Counted from the first letter of the stretch, positions 14,890 to 23,116 are shown. The stretch is DNA of 26,197 nt from an uncultured Alphaproteobacteria bacterium (GCA_934272785.1 CAKQSE010000013.1:1-26197); one strand, 5' to 3'. The notes: generated from the sequence alone by a model not told the origin. A program made the numbers and translations.

Positions 14890-15282
14890 AGAGAGCAATG
14901 CAAGTGAGTAAGTGACAGAGTGATAAAGTGATACAGTTTTAGAATAGAGAACTTAAAAACTTGTCATTCCTGCACAGGCAGGAATAGGGACTATACAGTG
15001 CGAGCGAACGCGAGCCATGCCCGAACAATTGCGGATTTTATTTTATGGGGACTGAGAGCCAAATTGTGATATACCAAGGGAACACAATGGACCCCGACCT
15101 TCGTCGGGGTGACGCTGTTGTGTGGTTAGGTTCTAATTTTTGCGTATATTGTGCAACAGTGAACAGAAGTAATTTTAAAGACCCTATTCCTGCCTGCGCA
15201 GGAATGACAAGTTTTTAAGTTCTCTATTCTAAAACTATATCACTAAATCACTTTATCACTTGCCCACTTTCATTGCTCTCTG
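14890..15282. repeat. composite inverted-repeat element, copy B
   Basis: Copy B fills the gap between the convergent adhesin and Slam genes. It has outer arms (14890-14955 and, inverted, 15218-15282), inner palindromes attcctgc/gcaggaat (14966-14985 and 15186-15205), inner flanks CAGTGCGAGCGAACGCGAGCC and TGTGCAACAGTGAACAGAAG, and a central insert with an ACCCCGAC/GTCGGGGT palindrome (15091-15110). Outer arm and inner palindrome are directly adjacent, making it the cleanest example of the layout seen in copy A. The right arm ends one base from the Slam stop codon. No coding sequence is evident. Confidence 0.7.
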
Positions 15283-15283
15283 T

Positions 15284-16654
15284 TCAGAACCGTTGCATCA
15301 TGGTGAATTCAATGGCGGTTTTATTAAACTCGCGCTGCCACATGTTGGAATCGCGACGGGTGTAACTGACCGTGATGGTCGGAACAAATCCCCACACGTC
15401 CAGTTTATTATTTGACACCGACAGTGCATACCGATGCGTGAAATCGCGTTCGGTAATCTCGCTGATTTGACCGTCGCGGACCGCCCAACGCGCGCCGTCG
15501 TATCGCGTCCAGTAAATACTGGGCTCGGCATAAATGCCAAATCCCCACGGCAATTCTGCGCCAATACCGATGCCCAGACTGGGCTGGCGATACGAATATG
15601 TGGCACTGGCCGCCAATTCGCGCGCGAATCCACCGCGCAGGATACTATACATCCGGGCATTAAACGAATACAGTATGCGGGTGGCCACGCTGTATGTTTG
15701 ACCGTTCAGGAAATCGCCATAATCGTCATAACGGTTATTCATAAATGACAGCGTGACGCCACCAGAAATCCGACGCGTAAAATCGTAACTGGTGGCCAAT
15801 TTCGCGCCAGCCGACCAATTGTATCCGCGCCAGTCATAAAACCGACGCGCAACCGTTCCCGCCAACCACACATCACCCCGCGACCACACGTATCGCGGCC
15901 CGGTCCCGGCGGTCAGATACAGGTCATCGTATTGATGTTTGTTGTATACGTTCGTATAAATGCCCGCGTCTGATTTCCAACGCCACTGGTCCGACAATTT
16001 GAATTCATAATCCCCGCCCAGTTGAAAATTCGCCCCAACCGCCGATTCTGGGCGTGGCAATTCCCGACAGAACGGTCCCCAAATGGTCATAACGCATTCA
16101 GACCCGCCGGTCGCGTTGTTGATATTGTTGTCGGGCGCGGCACCAAAATTAAAATACACGTTCCAGTTCTTGTTCTGGCGCACGACATAGCGATAGTAAT
16201 TCATCATCCGCTTTACATCGTCCGACAAATCGTCCCCCGCCATCGCCAGGCGCAAATGATAATCCGCCCGCGACCAACGGTTCTGGTGCATATAACACAG
16301 TGCCAATTCAAACCGCACACGCGCCGCATCGGGACGCACGTCCAGTATTTTCTGGTATATGCGGATGGCGGCGTCAATATCACCGCGCCGACTGGCAATT
16401 TGTGCCTGTAAAAACTGACGTTCGGTTTCCAATTCGGTGTTTCCGGTGTCTGGCATCATGGTTAAAATCTGGGTTGCGTGTTCTGTGTCGCCTGATTGCA
16501 CCAATCGCCCCGCCAGTTGTATGGCCTGGGTCGTGGTCATTGTAATTTCGGTTGCGTCACCCCGGCCAGGTGCGACCGCGTCCGTCGGCGCGCCAGACGC
16601 CCCGAACATCGGCACCAATACCGCCAGCAAAAATGCGACCCGGAAACATTTCAT
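15284..16654 (-). CDS. Slam-type outer membrane translocon (DUF560)
   Basis: This 456-residue protein begins with a signal peptide (MKCFRVAFLLAVLVPMFGASGA), then a short TPR-like helical domain (about 40-145; QFLQAQIASRRGDIDAAIRIYQKIL and VRFELALCYMHQNRWSRADYHLRLAM) and a C-terminal beta-barrel (about 165-456) with WNVYFNFGAAPDNNIN and a final YTRRDSNMWQREFNKTAIEFTMMQRF. This is the plan of Slam proteins, which move lipoproteins or other clients across the outer membrane to the surface. Start is uncertain: ATGs at 16654 and 16666 are both possible, neither with a strong ribosome site; I favour 16654 because the signal peptide begins cleanly. No obvious client gene is adjacent on either side. 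A tRNA terminator lies only about 40 bases upstream. Confidence 0.8.
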   Translation of the reverse strand: MKCFRVAFLLAVLVPMFGASGAPTDAVAPGRGDATEITMTTTQAIQLAGRLVQSGDTEHATQILTMMPDTGNTELETERQFLQAQIASRRGDIDAAIRIYQKILDVRPDAARVRFELALCYMHQNRWSRADYHLRLAMAGDDLSDDVKRMMNYYRYVVRQNKNWNVYFNFGAAPDNNINNATGGSECVMTIWGPFCRELPRPESAVGANFQLGGDYEFKLSDQWRWKSDAGIYTNVYNKHQYDDLYLTAGTGPRYVWSRGDVWLAGTVARRFYDWRGYNWSAGAKLATSYDFTRRISGGVTLSFMNNRYDDYGDFLNGQTYSVATRILYSFNARMYSILRGGFARELAASATYSYRQPSLGIGIGAELPWGFGIYAEPSIYWTRYDGARWAVRDGQISEITERDFTHRYALSVSNNKLDVWGFVPTITVSYTRRDSNMWQREFNKTAIEFTMMQRF

Positions 16655-16693
16655 TGCGTCAATCATACGACATGCGCGCCACGAATTCAAAAC

Positions 16694-16719
16694 AAAAAAC
16701 CACCCAAATGGGTGGTTTT
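16694..16719 (-). terminator. terminator downstream of tRNA-Gly
   Basis: AAAACCACCC and GGGTGGTTTT form a 10-bp stem with a 4-base loop, with TTTTTTGTTTTG following on the minus strand. It lies 8 bases after the encoded CCA of the tRNA and about 40 bases before the Slam start. Confidence 0.7.
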
Positions 16720-16726
16720 AAAACTC

Positions 16727-16803
16727 TGGTGCGAGCAAAGGGGCTCGAACCCTCGACCTCAACCTTGGCAAGGTTGCGCTCTAGCCAACTGAGCTACGCT
16801 CGC
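16727..16803 (-). tRNA. tRNA-Gly (GCC anticodon)
   Basis: The minus strand folds as a 77-base tRNA with the 3' CCA encoded. The acceptor stem is GCGAGCG with TGCTCGC and discriminator A; the D-arm contains TAGCTCAGTTGG; the anticodon stem CAACC/GGTTG encloses loop TTGCCAA, giving anticodon GCC for Gly; the T-arm contains GAGGGTTCGAGCCCCT. All four arms are intact. It reads GGC/GGT codons. Confidence 0.95.
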
Positions 16804-16868
16804 ACTGCGTGGCATATTCTGACATAAACTTTATTTAAATGCAAGTATTATTTTCACGAACCCAAAAT

Positions 16869-16899
16869 AAAAATCCCGCGCGGGGTAGGCGGGATTTTT
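16869..16899 (-). terminator. terminator of the coiled-coil gene
   Basis: AAAAATCCCGC and GCGGGATTTTT are perfect inverted copies around a 9-base loop, with a T-rich tract (TTTTTATTTT) on the minus strand. It lies just after the stop of the coiled-coil gene and before the tRNA. Confidence 0.75.
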
Positions 16900-16901
16900 A
16901 T

Positions 16902-17972
16902 TTAACGATCATCGCGATCAAACTGGGCCAGGACCGCGTCCGCCTTGTCCTGGATGGTTGATGTTTTGGACAGTCCGCTGAAATTCTTGGAAAAATCCTT
17001 GAACAGCATTTTTAATTTTGCCAAACGCATTTTCAACGTGCCGTTTTCGCGACGGGCGGTGTCACGTTCGGTGGTAACCGTTGCGACCTGTTCGTTCAGT
17101 TTTTCAATTTCACGCGACATCTGGGCAATTTGTGCCTGTAACTGGTCGACCTGGATATTCAGTTGTTTATTTTGTGACGTCAATTCGGCGCTCTGCTGCT
17201 CTTTTTCCAGCAATGGGATTTCTATGGCGTCATGCACGAATTCTTCACGTGTCTGCATTTTGGTTGCTTTTTCGGCCATTTGCGCCAAATCATCACCCAA
17301 TGCATAGGCCATATTTTGCGTATCGGCATCATTGGTCAATTGGGCCAATTCCCAACGATTCCACATTGCCGACTTGATTTTATTCATGTCTGGCATGGTC
17401 TTGTCAAATTCGGCCAAGATTTCCTGTTTTTTTACATCATAATATTCTTGTAAAATCTCTTTAACCTGGTCGTTGGAAAGTGTTGCATCACCCCTACGAA
17501 CAGTATTGAATAATTTTGAATATGCCGTCGGCGTTTTTTCCAGACGCGCGACATTTAACCATACCTGGCCACGAACATTTGCGTCCATCACCAGACCACG
17601 ACTTTCAGATTCCAGAACCAGATTATAGAACAACAATTTGTCATCTTTGTCATTTAATTTCGCGGCATGATTCAACGCCCATTGAAACGCATCTGCACCA
17701 ACCAAAATGTCCCCCGCCGCCCCATAACGGACGCGCGAATCCGCGCCAATATAAAAATTGACCGCGTCCTGGATATCGCGTGGCAACGTCGCAACATATT
17801 CATTGATTTTGCGCGCCAATTGCATATTATCGGACGCGGTGTTACCGTCCCTGATGCTGGCATACAAATTTCGGATTGCCTGCACGCTCAATGGCACATT
17901 TTGCCGAAACTTTGATATATTTTCCAGAGCCGCTTGAACGTTGATTTGATTATCTGGTTTGATTTCTGGCAT
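16902..17972 (-). CDS. protein of unknown function with C-terminal coiled coil
   Basis: I do not recognise a family for this 356-residue protein. It has no signal peptide or membrane helix. Residues 1-250 are mostly helical and include QEYYDVKKQEILAEFDK and WNRWELAQLTNDAD. Residues 253-325 form a clear coiled coil with repeated Glu/Gln/Leu (LTSQNKQLNIQVDQLQAQIA then MSREIEKLNEQVATVTTERD), so it likely oligomerises or spans a distance. The short tail (326-356) is Ser/Lys/Asp rich. A GGGAG ribosome site 8 bases before ATG supports the start. It follows the two-TM gene but with a terminator and a 106-base gap between, so it probably has its own promoter. Function cannot be inferred from sequence alone. 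Confidence 0.75.
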   Translation of the reverse strand: MPEIKPDNQINVQAALENISKFRQNVPLSVQAIRNLYASIRDGNTASDNMQLARKINEYVATLPRDIQDAVNFYIGADSRVRYGAAGDILVGADAFQWALNHAAKLNDKDDKLLFYNLVLESESRGLVMDANVRGQVWLNVARLEKTPTAYSKLFNTVRRGDATLSNDQVKEILQEYYDVKKQEILAEFDKTMPDMNKIKSAMWNRWELAQLTNDADTQNMAYALGDDLAQMAEKATKMQTREEFVHDAIEIPLLEKEQQSAELTSQNKQLNIQVDQLQAQIAQMSREIEKLNEQVATVTTERDTARRENGTLKMRLAKLKMLFKDFSKNFSGLSKTSTIQDKADAVLAQFDRDDR

Positions 17973-18050
17973 TATAAAAACTCCCTTGTTACTTTCTTGG
18001 TTCTGCCCGTCCCCAAAATTATATCACAAAAATCAGCAAAATACAAAGAA

Positions 18051-18070
18051 AACGCCCCGGGTGGGGCGTT
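18051..18070 (-). terminator. terminator after the two-TM gene
   Basis: AACGCCCC and GGGGCGTT form an 8-bp stem with a 4-base loop, followed on the minus strand by TTTTCTTTG. It separates the two-TM gene from the coiled-coil gene. Confidence 0.7.
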
Positions 18071-18078
18071 GGGTTATA

Positions 18079-19062
18079 TTACAACCATTTCCACGGTTGC
18101 AAGGCCTTTAACAACCCGTATGCCGTGCGCTTGTCCGCAAATGTGTGACCACAACGTGGGCATACGATGAACGGTGCAATCATGGCCTTGACCTTTTTAA
18201 ACAGCATCAGCCATACCAGCGCACCCGCCGCCCATGCTGCAATTACCAATCCCCATGCGACATAACCAAAGTATTTATCAACTGTGCTGGTGATGATTTT
18301 AATCACAGCGACGTTTGATTTCGACAAATCGTTATAAATCTTGGTCGCAACCGGCCATGTTGATGGACGCCACGGATAAACGTGTTTGATACCGTAATTG
18401 GTCAACAGCGTTGTGCCCAAGCCACCCGTATTTTTATCCAGCTGCTGTTTGACCGCATCATCAATCATCTGGTCAACCTGGACCTGTAATACCTTGGTCA
18501 GTTCTTGTTCCACCTGGTCCAGTTTTTTGTTCACGATTGCCGCGGTCTGGTCAACCTGGGCGATACCCTTGTTCGCGTCCTTTATCCCCTGGTCGGCCGA
18601 TGCAATCGCGCGATCAATGCCACTGGTTTTGACGCCGAATTTACCCATCAGACCGGTGACCTTTTTCGCGTCATCGGTTGCCTGGGCGGCCTGGCCCGTG
18701 GTCTTTTTCGCCGCCGCGGTGGCATCTGTTACCTTGCCCACGGCCTTTTCAGCAACCTTGACCTGGTCAATGGCCATGGATACAGGCTTTTCCAAATCAA
18801 TAGACTTTTTAATACCGTCCAGCAATTTTTCATACTGTTCCACAATATTACGTTGCAGGTCAAAGAACATTGACACAACAATTGATTTCTTTATCGGGCC
18901 CGCATACGTGTTTTTAACGTGCAGTGGTGCCCAGAACGCAAATGCCAACCACAACACCGACACAATCGCAAATATGCGTTTGGTCCATGTGATATAAGAC
19001 GTCTTTTTTGCAACGGTTTTTGCGCCGTGCATATCGATGACCTCTATCTCTTTCTTTTTCAT
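18079..19062 (-). CDS. two-TM membrane protein with long helical middle
   Basis: This 327-residue protein is not a family I can name. A short cytoplasmic start leads to a first membrane helix (about 28-46, FAIVSVLWLAFAFWAPL). A long segment (about 60-210) is helical and Ala/Lys/Asp/Gln rich (TDATAAAKKTTGQAAQATDD, NKKLDQVEQELTKVLQVQVD), like apolipoprotein- or tether-type helices. A second helix (265-288) is followed by VKAMIAPFIVCPRCGHTF, with a single CxxC at 301-304, which could bind a metal or redox partner as a dimer. Ends in aromatic LKALQPWKWL. The ribosome site AAGGAG is strong. It starts 15 bases after the putative metallopeptidase stop, suggesting one operon. If the helical part is periplasmic, it could span between membranes or hold a partner; this is inference. 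Confidence 0.75.
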   Translation of the reverse strand: MKKKEIEVIDMHGAKTVAKKTSYITWTKRIFAIVSVLWLAFAFWAPLHVKNTYAGPIKKSIVVSMFFDLQRNIVEQYEKLLDGIKKSIDLEKPVSMAIDQVKVAEKAVGKVTDATAAAKKTTGQAAQATDDAKKVTGLMGKFGVKTSGIDRAIASADQGIKDANKGIAQVDQTAAIVNKKLDQVEQELTKVLQVQVDQMIDDAVKQQLDKNTGGLGTTLLTNYGIKHVYPWRPSTWPVATKIYNDLSKSNVAVIKIITSTVDKYFGYVAWGLVIAAWAAGALVWLMLFKKVKAMIAPFIVCPRCGHTFADKRTAYGLLKALQPWKWL

Positions 19063-19077
19063 GTTTGCTCCTTTTTC

Positions 19078-19653
19078 TTATCCCCTGAATTTTGCCTTGA
19101 TTATTTCTTCGATGGCGTTTGCCTCTTGCTCGCGCGGGTCAATGTCATATACGCGCTCGTTCTCCTTGACCGAAACATAGTTTTCCTTGCTGGATTCAAC
19201 AACATTTTTCGGCAAAGTGGTTTGATATTTATCCTGGAATGCGTGAACGGTTTCGTGCACCAGATAGCCCAAGACAACGCTAAAATCCGGTTCATGCAGA
19301 AATTCATTATACAAATAGAACACGCCATCAACATATCCGCCGACAATATCAGGCTCGTCCGGGTCAACCGTTTTAAACGATACGCGCTTGATATCAACAT
19401 GCTTGTATGCCGCCAGGAAATAAATCAGCGTGCGCAGTATGGTCTTTTTATCCGCATCGTATGGATAGTCCGCCGACCACTGTTCAATATCACGGGCCAA
19501 TTTATCCGGGAAATTATCATAGATATAACGCGCAAAAGATTCCGCAAATTTGCGTGCACTCTGTGGCTTGAACGCTGGGGCCAGTTCGGTGATTATCCGA
19601 ATACGCTCGTTTAATTCACGCGTTGCATTGGCAAACGTATTTTGTGTTTCCAT
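19078..19653 (-). CDS. putative zinc metallopeptidase (HExxH)
   Basis: This 191-residue protein carries VLGYLVHETVHAFQDKY with HETVH at 133-137, the zinc-binding and catalytic motif of zincin-type metallopeptidases, and a downstream YDIDPREQEANAIEEII with Glu at 175 and 177, where a third ligand of the Glu kind would sit 38-44 residues later. There is no signal peptide or membrane helix, so a cytoplasmic enzyme is likely. The N-terminal 120 residues do not match a family I can name. It has an AGGGG ribosome site. The next gene begins 15 bases downstream, so this and the two-TM protein are probably co-transcribed. A protease, a peptide-stress factor, or an inactive scaffold are all possible; substrate unknown. 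Confidence 0.6.
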   Translation of the reverse strand: METQNTFANATRELNERIRIITELAPAFKPQSARKFAESFARYIYDNFPDKLARDIEQWSADYPYDADKKTILRTLIYFLAAYKHVDIKRVSFKTVDPDEPDIVGGYVDGVFYLYNEFLHEPDFSVVLGYLVHETVHAFQDKYQTTLPKNVVESSKENYVSVKENERVYDIDPREQEANAIEEIIKAKFRG

Positions 19654-19690
19654 ATCCCCTGTCCTTGTGATATTACAATCTGGGTATATT

Positions 19691-20002
19691 TTATCTGATA
19701 CGTTCGTTAAATGTCAACTTGTATGATTCTAAAATTTTATGCAATTCGGCAACGCCACGCGCACGCGACTGGTATGCCATCATTTCACGAACCGCGCGAT
19801 AGTATGTATTTGCCGCCGATGCGTCGGTAAATGTCGCAATTTCTGTGTGCGGAATCAATTCGTATTGGCGATTGCCAGCCGACGCGCATACCAGTGTAAA
19901 AACATGCGACAATTTCGCAGACGACTTTAACGCCACCGCCAGATACAATTTATCAACATCGTTGATAACAATGTTTGGTGCAGGAACCGATTTTTCTGCC
20001 AT
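19691..20002 (-). CDS. small protein of unknown function coupled to tgt
   Basis: This 103-residue protein begins MAEKSVPAPNIVINDVDKLY and is a mixed alpha/beta single domain with no membrane helix. I do not recognise it. The ATG at 20002 is one base beyond the tgt stop (20006-20004), and a strong AGGAGG ribosome site (20011-20016) lies inside the last tgt codons, so it is translated as part of the queA-tgt operon. An upstream in-frame start (20053) lies within tgt and is less likely. The conserved-looking middle (SHVFTLVCASAGNRQYELIPHTEIATF) may be a beta-sheet. Function unknown; its link with the queuosine genes is by position only. Confidence 0.7.
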   Translation of the reverse strand: MAEKSVPAPNIVINDVDKLYLAVALKSSAKLSHVFTLVCASAGNRQYELIPHTEIATFTDASAANTYYRAVREMMAYQSRARGVAELHKILESYKLTFNERIR

Positions 20003-20003
20003 T

Positions 20004-21116
20004 TTATTTGCCTCCTGTATATTCTTCAATAAAATCTGCCTTGAACTGGGCAAAACGTCCCTGCTCTATGGATTCACGGATGCCGCGCATTAAATCCTGG
20101 TAAAACCACAAATTATGCTGGGTCAGCAATGTCGCCCCCAGGATTTCGTTGCACTTTACCAAATGGTGGATATACGCACGCGATAATTTGCACGCCGGAC
20201 ATCCGCATTTGTCATCCAATGGTGCCGCATCATCGCGAAAGCGCGCGTTTTTCATATTCATTGTGCCGTGGCGGGTAAATGCCTGGGCCGTGCGGCCGGC
20301 GCGCGTCGGCATAACACAGTCAAACATATCAATCCCGCGTTCAACCGCACCCAAAATGTCCAGTGGCGTGCCCACGCCCATCAGATATCGCGGCTTGTCC
20401 GACGGCAACAGTGGCGTTGTTGTTGCAATCATATCAAACATAACATCTTGGGGTTCACCCACGGCCAGGCCACCAACCGCATATCCATCAAAACCGATTT
20501 CGGTCAGTTGTTTTGCCGATTTTTTACGCAGATCTGGGAAATCCGCCCCCTGGACAATGCCGAATATGCCATAGCCCGGACGGTCAATAAACGCGTCGCG
20601 ACTGCGCCGTGCCCAACGGGCCACCATTTCAACATTTTTTTCAACCCGGTCGCGTGGTGCCGGCAGGTGCAGACATTCGTCCAACGCCATCGTGATATTC
20701 GAATCCAATTGATGCTGGATATGAACGGAATCTTCGGGGCGCAAAAAGTGTTTAATACCGCCGTCAATGTGCGATGTGAACTGGACACCTTCTTCGGTCA
20801 TTTTGACCAGGTTGGATAACGACATAACCTGGAACCCGCCACTGTCGGTCAGGATTGGACCATGCCAGCCGCCAAATTTGTGCAAACCGCCCATTTTTTC
20901 AACCAAATCACCACCCGGGCGCATCATCAGGTGATATGTGTTGCCCAAAATAACCTGGGTCCCGGTGGCGGCAACATGGTCCATGGTCAGGGCCTTGACC
21001 GTAGCGGCCGTGCCCACCGCCATAAATGCGGGCGTCTGGAACGTGCCGTGTGCGGTTTCAACCGACCCGCGTCGCGCCATACCATCGGTTGCAATCAAAT
21101 TAAATTTTAATGACAT
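20004..21116 (-). CDS. tgt: tRNA-guanine transglycosylase
   Basis: This 370-residue enzyme exchanges the wobble guanine of GUN-anticodon tRNAs for the queuosine precursor preQ1. The catalytic TIM barrel shows ILTDSGGFQVMSL with Asp91 and the nucleophile region ERGIDMFDCVMPTRAGRTAQAF with Asp266. Zinc ligands Cys304, Cys306, Cys309 and His334 are present in KCGCPACK and TQHNL. Length matches bacterial Tgt. Its ATG follows the queA stop with no gap, as expected for partners acting in sequence: Tgt inserts preQ1, QueA adds the epoxycyclopentanediol. Confidence 0.95.
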   Translation of the reverse strand: MSLKFNLIATDGMARRGSVETAHGTFQTPAFMAVGTAATVKALTMDHVAATGTQVILGNTYHLMMRPGGDLVEKMGGLHKFGGWHGPILTDSGGFQVMSLSNLVKMTEEGVQFTSHIDGGIKHFLRPEDSVHIQHQLDSNITMALDECLHLPAPRDRVEKNVEMVARWARRSRDAFIDRPGYGIFGIVQGADFPDLRKKSAKQLTEIGFDGYAVGGLAVGEPQDVMFDMIATTTPLLPSDKPRYLMGVGTPLDILGAVERGIDMFDCVMPTRAGRTAQAFTRHGTMNMKNARFRDDAAPLDDKCGCPACKLSRAYIHHLVKCNEILGATLLTQHNLWFYQDLMRGIRESIEQGRFAQFKADFIEEYTGGK

Positions 21117-22166
21117 TTATTCCCCATCCTTTTTAAATAATAAACAACAATCGCCGTATGAAAAGAATCTGTATTTTTCGGTGACCGCGTGCGCGTATGC
21201 AGATTTCATTTCGTCCAGTCCCGCGAACGCCGAAACCAACATAAATAATGTCGATTTTGGCAAATGAAAATTCGTCAGCAACACATCCACCGCGCCAAAC
21301 GTGTAACCCGGCGTGATGAATATATCGGTTGTATCACAAAACGGCACAACACGACGGTAACGCTGACGTTCCGGCAATGCACGATTACGTATTGCCGCAC
21401 TTTCCAGCGTTCGCATTGACGTTGTTCCAACCGCAATCACACGATTTGCGTTGTTTATAATGTCCGCCTGGGCCGGGGTGATTTGGCACCATTCACTGTG
21501 CATTTTATGTTGGGATAAATCCTCGGTCTTGACAGGCATCCATGTGCCCGCACCAACGTGCAATGTAACCTTGACAATCGTTGCACCACGGCGCGTGATT
21601 TCGTCCATCAATTCTGGGGTAAAATGCAGCCCCGCCGTCGGTGCGGCCATTGAACCAATTGGGTCGGCATACACGGTCTGATACCGTTCACGGTCAGAAT
21701 CTTCCTGGTCGCGGTGCATGTATGGTGGCAATGGCATTTTGCCGATTTTGTTTAAAACCGCAAACACATCATCGCATAAAAATTCCAATTTCAGGCCACT
21801 GTCGGCATCGGTTGCGACGATGCGAATTTGCGTGCCATCGGTCATGGTCAATGTGTCACCAACGGCGATACGCGTGAATTTCTTGCACAACCCCCACCAC
21901 AGTTTGCCGCCCGCCGCGGTGTGCAGTGTGATTTCATACGCGTGACCCGCGGAATCGGTCGCATCAAAGCGCGCGGGGATAACGCGCGAATTATTAAACA
22001 CCACAACATCGCCCGGACGAATATAATCCAAGAAATCCCGAATATGCCGGTCAGATAATTTCGCGCCATCCACCACCAGCATACGGGATGCGTCGCGGCG
22101 CGCCAGTGGGTGCGACGCAATCAATTCAGATGGTAATTCAAAATCAAAATCAGATGTGTGCAGCAT
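21117..22166 (-). CDS. queA: S-adenosylmethionine:tRNA ribosyltransferase-isomerase
   Basis: This 349-residue protein transfers and isomerises the ribose of SAM onto preQ1 in tRNA, giving epoxyqueuosine. Family hallmarks seen are FDFELPSELIASHPLARRDASRMLV at the start, GDVVVFNNSRVIPARF, LPPYMHR, AAPTAGLHFTPELM, LHVGAGTW, GTTSMRTLES, ITPGYTFGAVDVLLTNFHLPKSTLFMLVSAFAG at the end. Length and motif order are normal. It sits one base after the era stop and directly before tgt. This era-queA-tgt order looks like a single operon driven from the era promoter region. Confidence 0.95.
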   Translation of the reverse strand: MLHTSDFDFELPSELIASHPLARRDASRMLVVDGAKLSDRHIRDFLDYIRPGDVVVFNNSRVIPARFDATDSAGHAYEITLHTAAGGKLWWGLCKKFTRIAVGDTLTMTDGTQIRIVATDADSGLKLEFLCDDVFAVLNKIGKMPLPPYMHRDQEDSDRERYQTVYADPIGSMAAPTAGLHFTPELMDEITRRGATIVKVTLHVGAGTWMPVKTEDLSQHKMHSEWCQITPAQADIINNANRVIAVGTTSMRTLESAAIRNRALPERQRYRRVVPFCDTTDIFITPGYTFGAVDVLLTNFHLPKSTLFMLVSAFAGLDEMKSAYAHAVTEKYRFFSYGDCCLLFKKDGE

Positions 22167-22167
22167 T

Positions 22168-23073
22168 TTATTTCTTGAACTCCAACCCCTGGTCGGCGTA
22201 ATTTTCTGCCTTGTCTTCCCAATCGGGCTCTACACGCACAAACAGGTGCAGGCGCGCGTTTACGCCCCATTGGTCCTGGATATCATGGCGGGCGGCGGTG
22301 CCAATTTGCTTTAACTGTTCACCACCGCGACCAATTACAATCTTTTTATGCGCATCGTTTCGCACGGCGATTTTCTGGTATATATCCAGGACGCCATCTG
22401 GGTCAACATCCACCCGTTCGGTCAGAACATTTATGTGATATGGCAATTCCTGGTGAATATATTTGTAAATCTTTTCCCGGGTCAATTCCGCCAGATACAA
22501 ATTATCCGGCACGTCCACCGCGTCGGCCGCGTCAAACAGGTATGGCGACGCCGGCATTACCGCCGCCAGCGATTCCAACATTCCGTCCACGCCGTCGTTT
22601 TTCAGTGCCGAAATCATAAATATTTCGCGCCACGGGGCCAATTCAGACAATTCGGCCACAATCGGCAACAGGTCTTGCTTTCTTATCGCGTCAACCTTGT
22701 TCAATGCGACGAACAGGTTTTTATGTTCACGAATTTTCTGGACCAGGCCGCGAATTGTCGGTGTTACACCCTTTTGCGCGTCCATAATCAGCAACACCGC
22801 ATCCGCGTCAGAAATCGCGGTCATCGCCGCACCAACCATCGCCCGATCCAGGCGACGTTTTGGCACAAAAACGCCCGGGGTGTCGACCAGGATAACCTGG
22901 CGATTACCCACCATTTTGACCGCGCGCAGATTTGTTCGTGTGGTTTGCACCTTGTGCGAAACGATGGACACCTTGCGTCCCATGATTTGGTTCAACAGTG
23001 TGCTCTTGCCGGCATTTGTCGGTCCGACGATTGCGACAAAGCCCGAATATGTTTTATCTTTTTTCGTATTCAT
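22168..23073 (-). CDS. era: GTPase Era
   Basis: This 301-residue GTPase assists late assembly of the 30S ribosomal subunit by binding 16S rRNA. The G domain has GPTNAGKST (17-25), a TRTN effector region, DTPG (64-67) and NKVD. A C-terminal KH domain carries KKIVIGRGGEQLKQIG, the RNA-binding loop. I set the start at the ATG at 23073, because the upstream 81-residue in-frame extension has no Era similarity and overlaps the divergent dcd region. The length then fits the family. Gap to dcd is 111 bases and holds both promoters. Confidence 0.95.
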   Translation of the reverse strand: MNTKKDKTYSGFVAIVGPTNAGKSTLLNQIMGRKVSIVSHKVQTTRTNLRAVKMVGNRQVILVDTPGVFVPKRRLDRAMVGAAMTAISDADAVLLIMDAQKGVTPTIRGLVQKIREHKNLFVALNKVDAIRKQDLLPIVAELSELAPWREIFMISALKNDGVDGMLESLAAVMPASPYLFDAADAVDVPDNLYLAELTREKIYKYIHQELPYHINVLTERVDVDPDGVLDIYQKIAVRNDAHKKIVIGRGGEQLKQIGTAARHDIQDQWGVNARLHLFVRVEPDWEDKAENYADQGLEFKK

Positions 23074-23116
23074 ACCGCGCAGAATACCACAGCAAAACCA
23101 AAAGTGAATAAAAATC

